Shown here: positions 21,140 to 27,936 of the stretch, one piece after another | How positions within the stretch are numbered: position 1 is the first letter of the stretch | Layout: each line of letters opens with the position of its first letter | NCBI RefSeq assembly: GCF_900142025.1 | Contig: NZ_FQZM01000036.1 | Coordinates: forward strand, 1 to 37,631 | Length of the DNA: 37,631 nt | Direction: 5' to 3' | DNA from: Desulfofundulus thermosubterraneus DSM 16057 | GTDB lineage: Bacteria; Bacillota; Desulfotomaculia; Desulfotomaculales; Desulfovirgulaceae | Position numbers and translations under genes: made by a program | Notes under the pieces: model-generated | What the model saw: only the letters and a program-made list of their open reading frames with translations | What the model was told of the DNA's origin: nothing | Databases searched by the model: none

Positions 21140-21279
21140 AATTTTAAGCAGGAAAAATTTTTTTATTGACGAACAATTATACAATATACAAGTGAAAAGG
21201 TTTATACCCATGGGGGTGCCCGGTACCGGTAAATCGCAGTGGGCTTTAAGCTAGCATGACGGGCCATAGTTTTCTTGTG

Positions 21280-21362
21280 TTCGTGGGAGGTGCCGGGCTG
21301 AGAAAAGCGTTTCTCGCTTTACCCTTTGAACCTGATCTGGATCATACCAGCGTAGGGAAATG
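21280..21362 (+). promoter_or_regulatory. TPP (THI-element) riboswitch
   Basis: It contains the conserved 5' part GGTGCCGGGCTGAGA (21289-21303), a variable hairpin, ACCCTTTGAACCTGATCTGG (21321-21340), then ATACCAGCGTAGGGAA (21345-21360). These match the THI box order. It precedes thiD2E-thiC-thiL and is followed by a terminator, so thiamin pyrophosphate should shut the operon at transcription. Confidence 0.93.
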
Positions 21363-21382
21363 GGTGACCGGCAGCGTACTAT

Positions 21383-21418
21383 ATACCCATCTCCTTATCA
21401 GGTGGATGGGTATTTTTT
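21383..21418 (+). terminator. Expression-platform terminator of the TPP riboswitch
   Basis: ATACCCATC (21383-21391) pairs with GATGGGTAT (21405-21413), followed by a run of T ending at 21418, 15 bases before the GTG of thiD2E. Confidence 0.85.
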
Positions 21419-21432
21419 ATGGGGGTGGTTCT

Positions 21433-22521
21433 GTGGGAGAACTTTACCGGGTTCTGGATGCCAATTTCAACCGCGCCCGGGAAGGGCTGCGGGTGGTGGA
21501 GGAAGTGGCCCGCTTTATCCTAGATGATGCCGGGATGACCATGCGCGTAAGGGATATACGGCACCGCCTGGGTATATTGCAGGAAAATTTTCCCGAACGG
21601 GGGGCGGTTCTGGTGCAGGCCCGGGATGTTCAGGGTGACGTGGCCGCCCCCGCTCCCCCGGCCTCGGAAGAGGAAAAGATCAACCTGGTACAACTGGTCA
21701 TGGCCAACTTTAAGCGGGTGCAGGAAGCCACCCGGGTGCTGGAGGAATATGCTCGCCTTTTGCCTGTACCTGCTCCTTTTAAGGAAATCCGCTATACCGC
21801 TTATGTGGTGGAACAGGAAATGGTAAACCGCCTGGTGCAGATGGGTGCAAGTGAAGCCCCTTCTTGTAAAGCAGGGGTTCGCACAGTTGATTACAGCCTC
21901 TACGTGGTTACGGGTGATAAGTTTAGCCGGGGTCGGCCGGTGGTGGAAGTGGCCCGGGCGGCTATTGAGGGCGGGGCAACAGTTATACAGCTGCGGGAAA
22001 AAGATTTTACCGCCCGCCAGCTGATTGACGCCGGACACCAGTTGCGCCGCCTGACCCGGGAGAAGGGAGTAACCTTTATTGTCAACGACCGGGTGGATGT
22101 AGCCCTGGCTGTGGGAGCCGACGGTGTACACTTGGGCCAGGATGACCTGCCCATCGGCATGGCCCGGCGTATTCTCGGCCCCGGCAAAATTATTGGCATC
22201 TCCACCCATAGTGTGGAACAGGCCCTGGAGGCCCAGCGGCAGGGCGCCGACTATATCGGTATAGGTCCCGTCTTTGAAACCCAAACCAAGGATGACGTCC
22301 AAGCTCCGGTGGGTGTGGACCTGGTGCGGCAGGTGGCGTCAGTAGTAAGCATACCCAAAGTGGCCATCGGAGGCATCAAGGCACATAATGTCGAAGAAGT
22401 GATTGCCGCCGGGGCTGATGGAGCGGCAGTGATTACGGCAGTGGTGGCGGCAGAAGATGTATCCGGCGCTGCCCGCGAACTGCGTTCCCGGATCGATAAA
22501 ATAAGGAGGTATTTGTCATGA
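21433..22521 (+). CDS. thiE: ThiD2-ThiE fusion: HMP-phosphate kinase / thiamine-phosphate synthase
   Basis: A 362-residue two-domain protein. Residues 1-135 ([20 protein letters not shown] and a later [17 protein letters not shown]) match the ThiD2 family, a hydroxymethylpyrimidine-phosphate kinase unrelated to classical ThiD. Residues 155-360 are thiamine-phosphate synthase, with VIQLREKDF (about 184-192), [21 protein letters not shown] (about 217-237), GISTHS and the phosphate loop VAIGGI. It couples HMP-PP with thiazole phosphate. GTG 21433 is chosen because upstream in-frame starts, including ATG 21406, lie within the riboswitch terminator. It overlaps thiC by four bases. Confidence 0.88.
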   Translation: MGELYRVLDANFNRAREGLRVVEEVARFILDDAGMTMRVRDIRHRLGILQENFPERGAVLVQARDVQGDVAAPAPPASEEEKINLVQLVMANFKRVQEATRVLEEYARLLPVPAPFKEIRYTAYVVEQEMVNRLVQMGASEAPSCKAGVRTVDYSLYVVTGDKFSRGRPVVEVARAAIEGGATVIQLREKDFTARQLIDAGHQLRRLTREKGVTFIVNDRVDVALAVGADGVHLGQDDLPIGMARRILGPGKIIGISTHSVEQALEAQRQGADYIGIGPVFETQTKDDVQAPVGVDLVRQVASVVSIPKVAIGGIKAHNVEEVIAAGADGAAVITAVVAAEDVSGAARELRSRIDKIRRYLS

Positions 22522-23819
22522 CCCAACTTTTAGCAGCCCGGGCAGGGGAAGTAACGGCGGCCATACGCCGGGTAGCTGAAAAAGAAAAGGTGCCGGTGGA
22601 GGAAATTTTAAAGAAAGTAGCCGCTGGTACGGTGGTTATTCCGGCTAATAAAAACCATCAGAACCTGGATCCCTGCGGTATTGGGGAGGGCTTGCGGACG
22701 AAGATTAACGCCAACCTGGGAACGTCCACCACCTTCGCAAGTATTGAGGACGAATTAACCAAACTGGAAACCGCCTTAAAGGCTGGAGCCGATGCGGTGA
22801 TGGACCTGTCCACTGGAGGCGACCTGGACGGCTGCCGCCGGGCGGTTATTGCCAGAAGTTCTGTGCCGGTCGGTACCGTGCCCATTTATCAGGCGGTTGT
22901 GGAAGCCCGGGAAAAACGGGGCAGTATTGTGAAGATGATGGCCGACGACCTTTTTGCCGTCATTGAAAAGCAGGCTGCCGATGGGGTGGACTTCATTACC
23001 GTACACTGCGGGATCACCCTGGAGGCTATTGGGCGCCTGCAAAGGCAGGGGCGCGTTACCGATATTGTCAGCCGGGGCGGTTCTTTCCTGGCGGGGTGGA
23101 TGCTGCACAACGAACGGGAAAACCCCCTGTACGAGCAGTTTGACCGCTTGCTGGAAATATGCCTGCGTTACGACGTCACCTTGAGCCTGGGGGACGGCCT
23201 GCGGCCGGGATGCCTGGCCGATGCCACCGACCGGGCCCAGATCCAGGAGTTAATTGTACTGGGCGAACTGGTGGACCGGGCACGGGCGGCGGGTGTACAG
23301 GCCATGGTGGAAGGGCCGGGGCATGTTCCCCTCGACCAGGTAGCCGCCAATGTGCAGGTGCAAAAGACGTTGTGCAACGGGGCCCCCTTTTACGTCCTGG
23401 GTCCCCTGGTTACGGACGTGGCCCCCGGTTACGATCATATTACCGCCGCCATTGGGGGAGCGGTGGCCGCCATGGCCGGAGCGGACTTCCTATGTTACGT
23501 AACCCCCTCCGAACACCTGGGGCTGCCGACCATAGATGATGTAAAAGAAGGTGTGGTTGCCTCTCGCATTGCCGCCCACGCAGCGGACCTAGTCAAGGGT
23601 GTGCCGGGAGCCCGGGAATGGGACCTGGCTATGGCCCGGGCCCGCAAGGCCCTGGACTGGGAGGCCCAGATTAATCTGGCCATTGACCCGGAAAAAGCCC
23701 GGGCATATCGTGAGAAGCGCAATCCCGCCGGGACTAAGGCCTGCACCATGTGCGGCGACTTCTGTGCCATGGAGATTGTGGCCAGGTACCTGGGTGCGGA
23801 AAGGGTGGAAGAGTGCTAA
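22518..23819 (+). CDS. thiC: Phosphomethylpyrimidine synthase ThiC
   Basis: A 433-residue radical SAM enzyme that rearranges aminoimidazole ribotide to hydroxymethylpyrimidine phosphate. It shows the family core NLGTSTTF near residue 67, MDLSTGGDL near 94, VGTVPIYQA near 118, TVHCGIT near 156, SLGDGLRPG near 222, EGPGHVP near 267, and [14 protein letters not shown]. The C-terminal 4Fe-4S motif CxxCxxxxC is [10 protein letters not shown] near 411, the spacing peculiar to ThiC. Its ATG overlaps the end of thiD2E (ATGA), so translation is coupled under the same riboswitch. Confidence 0.95.
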   Translation: MTQLLAARAGEVTAAIRRVAEKEKVPVEEILKKVAAGTVVIPANKNHQNLDPCGIGEGLRTKINANLGTSTTFASIEDELTKLETALKAGADAVMDLSTGGDLDGCRRAVIARSSVPVGTVPIYQAVVEAREKRGSIVKMMADDLFAVIEKQAADGVDFITVHCGITLEAIGRLQRQGRVTDIVSRGGSFLAGWMLHNERENPLYEQFDRLLEICLRYDVTLSLGDGLRPGCLADATDRAQIQELIVLGELVDRARAAGVQAMVEGPGHVPLDQVAANVQVQKTLCNGAPFYVLGPLVTDVAPGYDHITAAIGGAVAAMAGADFLCYVTPSEHLGLPTIDDVKEGVVASRIAAHAADLVKGVPGAREWDLAMARARKALDWEAQINLAIDPEKARAYREKRNPAGTKACTMCGDFCAMEIVARYLGAERVEEC

Positions 23820-23929
23820 GGAATGCAATGTCGCTCGCTTCGTACAAAGCGGCGGCCATTTTCATCGTCAGTTGGTGGCGCTGAAAGCGTTATGGGTGTC
23901 TATATGGCATTAAGGGGGGAGGTAGCGCC

Positions 23930-24937
23930 TTGAAGCTCGGCGATCTGGGCGAGTTCGGCATCATAGACCGCTTGTCCCGGGATTTGATCAACCGGCCGGG
24001 TGAGGTGGTGCAGGGCATAGGGGATGACACAGCGGTTTTAAACCTGGAAGGCCCCTGGTGGCTGCTGTTCACCACCGACATGCTGGTGGAAGGGGTCCAC
24101 TTTTCGCTGGATTATGCCACCCCCGCCCAGGTAGGCATCAAGACTGTGGCGGTTAATGTGAGCGATATTGCGGCCATGGGCGGCTGGCCCGCCCACGGCG
24201 TGGTTTCCCTGGGCCTGCCCACCCGCCTGTCTGTGGAGGAAGTAGAAGAACTGTACCAGGGTATCAGGCGGGCTGCCGGGGAATATGGTCTCAATATCGT
24301 GGGTGGAGACACGGTGATGAGCCCGGAGCGGCTGGTGATCAACCTGGCCCTGCTGGGGTTCGTGGAAAAAGGCCGGGCGGTCTACCGCAGCGGGGCCAGG
24401 GTGGGGGATTTGATCTACGTCACCGGCGGGCTGGGCAAATCCGCAGCCGGGCTGTACCTCTGCCGACACCCGGATTTAACTATTGACCCCGGGATGGCAG
24501 CTTTCCTTAAGCAGGCCCACCTGGAGCCCCGGGCGAGATTGCAGGCCGGGCGGATTTTATCCGGCGCCGGGGTTACGGCCATGGATGACGTCAGCGATGG
24601 CCTAGCCGCCGAACTGCGGGAAATCTGTCGGGCCAGCGGTGTGGGCTGCAGGGTGCGGGCGGAGGATATTCCCGTGGATTACCGGGTGAGAAGGGTGGCC
24701 GCCCTGGCCAATTACGATCCCCTGGATTGGGCCTTTTCCGGGGGGGAGGATTTTGAGCTGGTCTTTACCGTTCCACCGGATTTAGCCCGGGGTGTGGAGG
24801 AAAAACTTGCGGCGGCCGGCGAAGAATGCCGGTGCATTGGTGAGGTTATCCCGGCGGAAAAGGGAATGGTTTTTGAACTGGCCGGCGGCCGTTGCGTCCC
24901 CCTGGAGGCCCGCGGCTATGATCACTTTGCCCCTTAG
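23930..24937 (+). CDS. thiL: Thiamine-monophosphate kinase ThiL
   Basis: A 335-residue member of the PurM/ThiL superfamily, phosphorylating thiamine monophosphate to TPP. Signatures: GIGDDTAVL near residue 28 (Mg-ATP Asp pair), TTDMLVEGVHF near 47, NVSDIAAMGG near 75, GGDTV near 125, and SDGLAAEL near 222. TTG 23930 is the start, with GGGGGGAGG seven bases upstream; no closer ATG exists. A 110-base gap from thiC carries no obvious promoter or terminator, so it is probably the third gene of the TPP-regulated operon. Confidence 0.9.
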   Translation: MKLGDLGEFGIIDRLSRDLINRPGEVVQGIGDDTAVLNLEGPWWLLFTTDMLVEGVHFSLDYATPAQVGIKTVAVNVSDIAAMGGWPAHGVVSLGLPTRLSVEEVEELYQGIRRAAGEYGLNIVGGDTVMSPERLVINLALLGFVEKGRAVYRSGARVGDLIYVTGGLGKSAAGLYLCRHPDLTIDPGMAAFLKQAHLEPRARLQAGRILSGAGVTAMDDVSDGLAAELREICRASGVGCRVRAEDIPVDYRVRRVAALANYDPLDWAFSGGEDFELVFTVPPDLARGVEEKLAAAGEECRCIGEVIPAEKGMVFELAGGRCVPLEARGYDHFAP

Positions 24938-25187
24938 GCTAACTTTTTTCGGTTAGCTAATCTTGTCTCCTCGAGAGCCGAGCTGCCCAGCACTCACTGA
25001 ATAAGCCATACTGCGAAGGCCAAATTTTCTACTGCCTTTTGCTTTTGCCTTGGAATGAGCATTATTGCCGGTGAGTGCTGGGTTGCCGGGTGCTGTTACC
25101 GGCGCTCCGCAAAATCGTTCGCTCTGGACAACGCCGTGCCTTTGTAGTTAACGCGGTTTAACTGAATATTTGCGCTCACAAAGAGTT
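24938..25187. other. Intergenic region with a 12-bp inverted repeat
   Basis: This non-coding stretch holds a weak hairpin TTAG(G)CTAAC/GTTAGCTAA right after thiL (24934-24960), with its T-run in the loop. It also holds a perfect inverted repeat: CCCAGCACTCAC (24986-24997) and GTGAGTGCTGGG (25071-25082), 73 bases apart. No open frame with an RBS is seen. The right part (from 25162) begins the promoter segment repeated upstream of cysK. Confidence 0.4.
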
Positions 25188-25215
25188 TTGCCCCGGCCCG
25201 CCCATAGGTTATAAT
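25188..25215 (+). promoter_or_regulatory. Promoter of tsaE-tsaB-rimI
   Basis: TTGCCC (25188-25193), 16 bases, perfect TATAAT (25210-25215). It lies within a roughly 65-base segment (25162-25226) closely repeated at 34541-34612 in front of cysK. Confidence 0.65.
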
Positions 25216-25263
25216 ACTGGCAGGCTTCTTTTTTGCATGGTAGAATACGAATCAGGTGGTCTC

Positions 25264-25746
25264 ATGGCTTTGTTATGGCGAACCCGTTCTGCCGGGGAAA
25301 CTGAAGAATTTGGCCGCCTTTTGGCTTCCGTCTTACTTCCCGGGGATGTCCTGTGCCTGCACGGTGATCTGGGTTCAGGGAAGACGGTGCTGGTCCGGGG
25401 CATCGCCCGTGGCCTGGGGATCACCGGGCCGGTGACCAGCCCCACTTTTACTTTAATTAACGTATACTCCGGCCGGTTGCCCCTTTACCATATGGATGTC
25501 TACCGTTTGGAAGGGCCGGAGGACATGGCCGACCTGGGCTATGAAGAATACTTCTATGGTGATGGAGTGACCCTGGTGGAGTGGGCGGAGCGGGTGGAAG
25601 AGGTTCTGCCTTCCGAGCGGCTGGATATTTACCTGAAGGTACCTCCCGCAGAACCTGAGTTGCGGGAAATTTCCTTAATCCCCCGGGGAAAGCGCTATGA
25701 AGAACTGGTAAAGGAGCTGAGCGCCCTTGTTCGTGCTGGGTATTGA
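25264..25746 (+). CDS. tsaE: tRNA threonylcarbamoyladenosine biosynthesis ATPase TsaE
   Basis: A 160-residue P-loop ATPase required with TsaB and TsaD for the t6A37 modification of ANN-decoding tRNAs. Walker A is GDLGSGKTVLVRG (about residues 36-48), followed by the family marks VTSPTFTLINVY (about 58-69), YHMDVYRLE (about 75-83) and LVEWAERVEEVLP (about 103-115). ATG 25264 is preferred over ATG 25237, because AGGTGG precedes only the former. Its end overlaps tsaB by 20 bases. Confidence 0.9.
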   Translation: MALLWRTRSAGETEEFGRLLASVLLPGDVLCLHGDLGSGKTVLVRGIARGLGITGPVTSPTFTLINVYSGRLPLYHMDVYRLEGPEDMADLGYEEYFYGDGVTLVEWAERVEEVLPSERLDIYLKVPPAEPELREISLIPRGKRYEELVKELSALVRAGY

Positions 25747-26431
25747 AGCCGCCACTCCGGTGGCTGCAGTGGCCGTGGTACAGGGGGAAAGGGTGCTGGC
25801 CGAGCGGATGGTTAATAACCTGCGCACCCACTCGGTGAACCTCCTGCCCATGATCAAAGCGGTACTGGAAGACGCCCAGGTTACCCGTGAGGATCTGGGG
25901 GGCATCGCCGTTTCCTCGGGACCAGGTTCCTTTACCGGCCTGCGCATAGGCATGGCCACGGCCAAAACCCTGGCCCAGGTCTGGGGATTGCCCATTGTGG
26001 GCATCAGCACCCTGGATGCCCTGGCGTACCCTTTAACAGGTCAGAGGGGGTTAATCTGCCCTATTCTTAACGCCCGGAAAGACGAGGTCTATGCGGCGGT
26101 ATATCGAACGGTCGAGGGGAAACTGGAACGCCTGGAAGGCCCCATGGCGGTTCGCCCTGAGGAACTTGTTCGACGCTTTGAACTCCTGGAGCTTCCTGTT
26201 ACCCTGCTGGGCGACGGAGTTCCCATTTATGGCGAATTCTTTAAAAAACAACTGGGTAGCCGGGTTTTTCTGGCCCCGGGTAGCGCCCGCTGGCCCCGGG
26301 GTGCTCCGGTGGCCGAGCTGGGCTACTGGCGGCTGATAGCCGGGGAAGGTAGGGACCCCCTGGAGCTATTGCCCAATTACATCCGGTTATCCGAAGCTGA
26401 AGTGAAATGGCTTCAAAAACAAAAAGGGTAA
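25727..26431 (+). CDS. tsaB: tRNA threonylcarbamoyladenosine biosynthesis protein TsaB
   Basis: A 234-residue ASKHA-fold scaffold protein that dimerises with TsaD. Conserved segments are LGIEAATPVAAVAVV (about 3-17), the ISSGPGSFTGLRIGMATAK-type stretch (here VSSGPGSFTGLRIGMATAKT, about 64-83) and PILNARKDEVYAAVY (about 111-125). TTG start at 25727 inside the end of tsaE. It ends nine bases before rimI. tsaD, often the next gene in this operon, is not in the window. Confidence 0.9.
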   Translation: MFVLGIEAATPVAAVAVVQGERVLAERMVNNLRTHSVNLLPMIKAVLEDAQVTREDLGGIAVSSGPGSFTGLRIGMATAKTLAQVWGLPIVGISTLDALAYPLTGQRGLICPILNARKDEVYAAVYRTVEGKLERLEGPMAVRPEELVRRFELLELPVTLLGDGVPIYGEFFKKQLGSRVFLAPGSARWPRGAPVAELGYWRLIAGEGRDPLELLPNYIRLSEAEVKWLQKQKG

Positions 26432-26439
26432 GCCGGTGT

Positions 26440-26931
26440 ATGTCTATGGAACTGACTTTTACCGAAATGTCCTGCGAGCACCTGGATGAGGTAATGGCCA
26501 TTGAGCAGGCCTCTTTCCCTACCCCCTGGTCCCGCTATGCCTTTACCTATGAACTGTTGCAAAACGAGTTTGCCGTATATATCGTCGTTCTGGTGGGTCA
26601 AAAAGTGGTCGGCTATGCCGGGATGTGGCTCATTCTGGATGAGGCCCACGTAACCAATGTGGCCGTTCATCCCCAGTATCGCCGGCGTCATATCGGGCGA
26701 AAACTGATGCAGGAACTCATGCGCCGGGCGGTCACGCTGGGAGCCAGCCGTATGACCCTTGAGGTGCGTACCTCCAACCATGTAGCCCGGCGCCTTTACA
26801 CCTCGCTGGGTTTTGTGGAACGGGGCCGCCGCCGGGGATACTACACCGATACCAACGAGGACGCCGTGATCATGTGGAAGGATCCCCTTGATGGATTTAT
26901 AGGTCAGGAGGTGAGTATTGATGAATCCTAA
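26440..26931 (+). CDS. rimI: Ribosomal protein alanine N-acetyltransferase RimI
   Basis: A 163-residue GNAT acetyltransferase. The acetyl-CoA-binding motif is VAVHPQYRRRHIGRKLMQEL (Q/RxxGxG/A variant RRRHIGRKL, about residues 74-93), followed by TLEVRTSNHVARRLYTSLGFVERGRRRGYY, the RimI C-terminal signature. ATG 26440 is chosen; an in-frame ATG at 26446 is an alternative, and ATG 26407 would lie inside tsaB without an RBS. It acetylates the N-terminal Ala of ribosomal protein S18 or other substrates. Confidence 0.88.
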   Translation: MSMELTFTEMSCEHLDEVMAIEQASFPTPWSRYAFTYELLQNEFAVYIVVLVGQKVVGYAGMWLILDEAHVTNVAVHPQYRRRHIGRKLMQELMRRAVTLGASRMTLEVRTSNHVARRLYTSLGFVERGRRRGYYTDTNEDAVIMWKDPLDGFIGQEVSIDES

Positions 26932-27067
26932 CGTACGTTTGCTGATTCGCCTGGCCGGTCTCGGCGTGGCCATGGTGGGGTTGCTGGCCAATTTGCCCGC
27001 GGGCTGGACCATTGGGCTGGTGGGCGCCGGTCTGGCCACTTTTTTACTGGCCGGGGGGCGGGGGTGA
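26921..27067 (+). CDS. Small membrane protein (48 residues)
   Basis: ATG 26921, with CAGGAGGTGAG upstream, overlaps the end of rimI by 11 bases and reads MNPNVRLLIRLAGLGVAMVG, LLANLPAGWTIGLVGAGLAT, FLLAGGRG. The composition gives two hydrophobic helices (about 7-24 and 28-44) separated by a Pro-Gly turn, with Arg at both ends. I know no named family. The RBS and the overlap argue that it is translated as the last gene of the tsaE operon; function unknown. Confidence 0.6.
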   Translation: MNPNVRLLIRLAGLGVAMVGLLANLPAGWTIGLVGAGLATFLLAGGRG

Positions 27068-27124
27068 AGTTGCTAACAGTAACGGGTTGGTCAATCCGTT
27101 TTCTAAGATTGTGTAAAAAGAGTC

Positions 27125-27153
27125 TTGACAACGCTGGGAAAAGCGTGTTAATT
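27125..27153 (+). promoter_or_regulatory. Promoter of the tusA-hdr-dsrE2 operon
   Basis: Perfect TTGACA (27125-27130), 17 bases, TTAATT (27148-27153) preceded by TG. Transcription would begin just before the repeats at 27166-27209. Confidence 0.55.
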
Positions 27154-27165
27154 TGTACTCAGTAA

Positions 27166-27209
27166 ATACCCATACAGGTATCGGTACTTCCGTATACTGG
27201 TATAGGTAG
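27166..27209 (+). promoter_or_regulatory. Cluster of GGTAT half-sites downstream of the tusA promoter
   Basis: Two 15-base direct repeats, TACAGGTATCGGTAC-like (27173-27187) and TACTGGTATAGGTAG (27195-27209), match at 12 of 15 positions and are spaced exactly 22 bases, two helical turns. They also form inverted pairs: ATACC-N6-GGTAT from about 27167 to 27181, and ATAC-TG-GTAT at 27194-27203. This looks like an operator in the transcribed leader. The regulator is unknown. Confidence 0.45.
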
Positions 27210-27248
27210 AATAGTAAAGATTATCCCCAATTAAGGAGGAAGAGCTTT

Positions 27249-27503
27249 ATGACCACTGCGGAGCTGAAAAACATCAAGGCCAGCAAAGTTGTGGACGCAA
27301 GGGGAGTTTCCTGCCCCGGACCGATTATGGCGGCCAAAAAGGCCATAGCAGATGTTAAGGTAGGAGAAATTATGGAGATTCTGGCTACTGACTCAGGATC
27401 CCAAAAAGATATTCCGGCCTGGGCTAAAAAGATGGGGCATGAATTTCTCGGTGTGATTGAAGAAGCCGGTTACTGGAAGCTCTACGTAAAGAGGATGAAG
27501 TAA
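27249..27503 (+). CDS. TusA-family sulfur carrier protein
   Basis: An 84-residue TusA/SirA-fold protein with the signature DARGVSCPGPIM; Cys at about residue 22 in the CPxP motif carries persulfide sulfur in the family. Length and fold are normal. It starts at ATG 27249 behind AAGGAGGAAGAG and is the first gene of an eight-gene operon that ends with a DsrE2-type protein. Context suggests that it delivers or accepts sulfane sulfur for the Hdr-like complex encoded between them rather than serving tRNA thiolation. This is inference. Confidence 0.85.
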   Translation: MTTAELKNIKASKVVDARGVSCPGPIMAAKKAIADVKVGEIMEILATDSGSQKDIPAWAKKMGHEFLGVIEEAGYWKLYVKRMK

Positions 27504-27504
27504 T

Positions 27505-27933
27505 ATGCCCGGGCAGGCTAACACAGATAAAGATTTTTCCCCAAAGATCCTCGTCTTTTCCACAAACAACATTTCCGACCCGGGCATCGACCTCGCCGGC
27601 AGTTCCCACATGCACTACCCGCCTTCAGTTATGGTCATCAGCATGCCCTGCACCAGCGGCATCAAGCCCGAATGGATTCTATACGCGGTGGAAAAAGGTT
27701 TTGACGGCGTTTTCCTGGGCGCCGACGGGGAAGAGTGCGCCTATCTTCCGGATTGTGCGGAGAGGACGTCTGGTATCGTGGAAAAGGCTCAGGAGCTTCT
27801 CGGCCGGAAGGGGTTTGAGCCCCAAAGGGTGAGAATGTCGGCCATTTGCTCGGTTTGCGCCGGGCCGTTCGCCAGTCATATGAAAGAATTTTCCGAGGCA
27901 CTGAAGAAACTCGGACCCGCCAGGAAGGGATAA
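27505..27933 (+). CDS. MvhD/FlpD-like protein with altered cysteine set
   Basis: A 142-residue relative of the methyl-viologen hydrogenase delta subunit (MvhD), which passes electrons to HdrA. Alignable parts are DLAGSSHMHYPPSVMVISMPCTSGIKPEWIL (the CSGR region of MvhD) and EKGFDGVFLGADGEECAYLPDC (the GCHxGxCHY region). The N-terminal Cys pair of MvhD is replaced by STNNISDPG, the first Cys of the GCHxGxC motif is Ala, and new cysteines appear in CAYLPDC and ICSVCAG. The cluster or thiol chemistry must therefore differ. It begins one base after the tusA stop and is followed after three bases by the HdrA/GltD gene. Confidence 0.75.
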   Translation: MPGQANTDKDFSPKILVFSTNNISDPGIDLAGSSHMHYPPSVMVISMPCTSGIKPEWILYAVEKGFDGVFLGADGEECAYLPDCAERTSGIVEKAQELLGRKGFEPQRVRMSAICSVCAGPFASHMKEFSEALKKLGPARKG

Positions 27934-27936
27934 AGT

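Noticed and set aside
21256-21432. Longer start for the ThiD2-ThiE protein
   Set aside because: The upstream codons translate the TPP riboswitch and its terminator; the ThiD2 domain begins right at GTG 21433.
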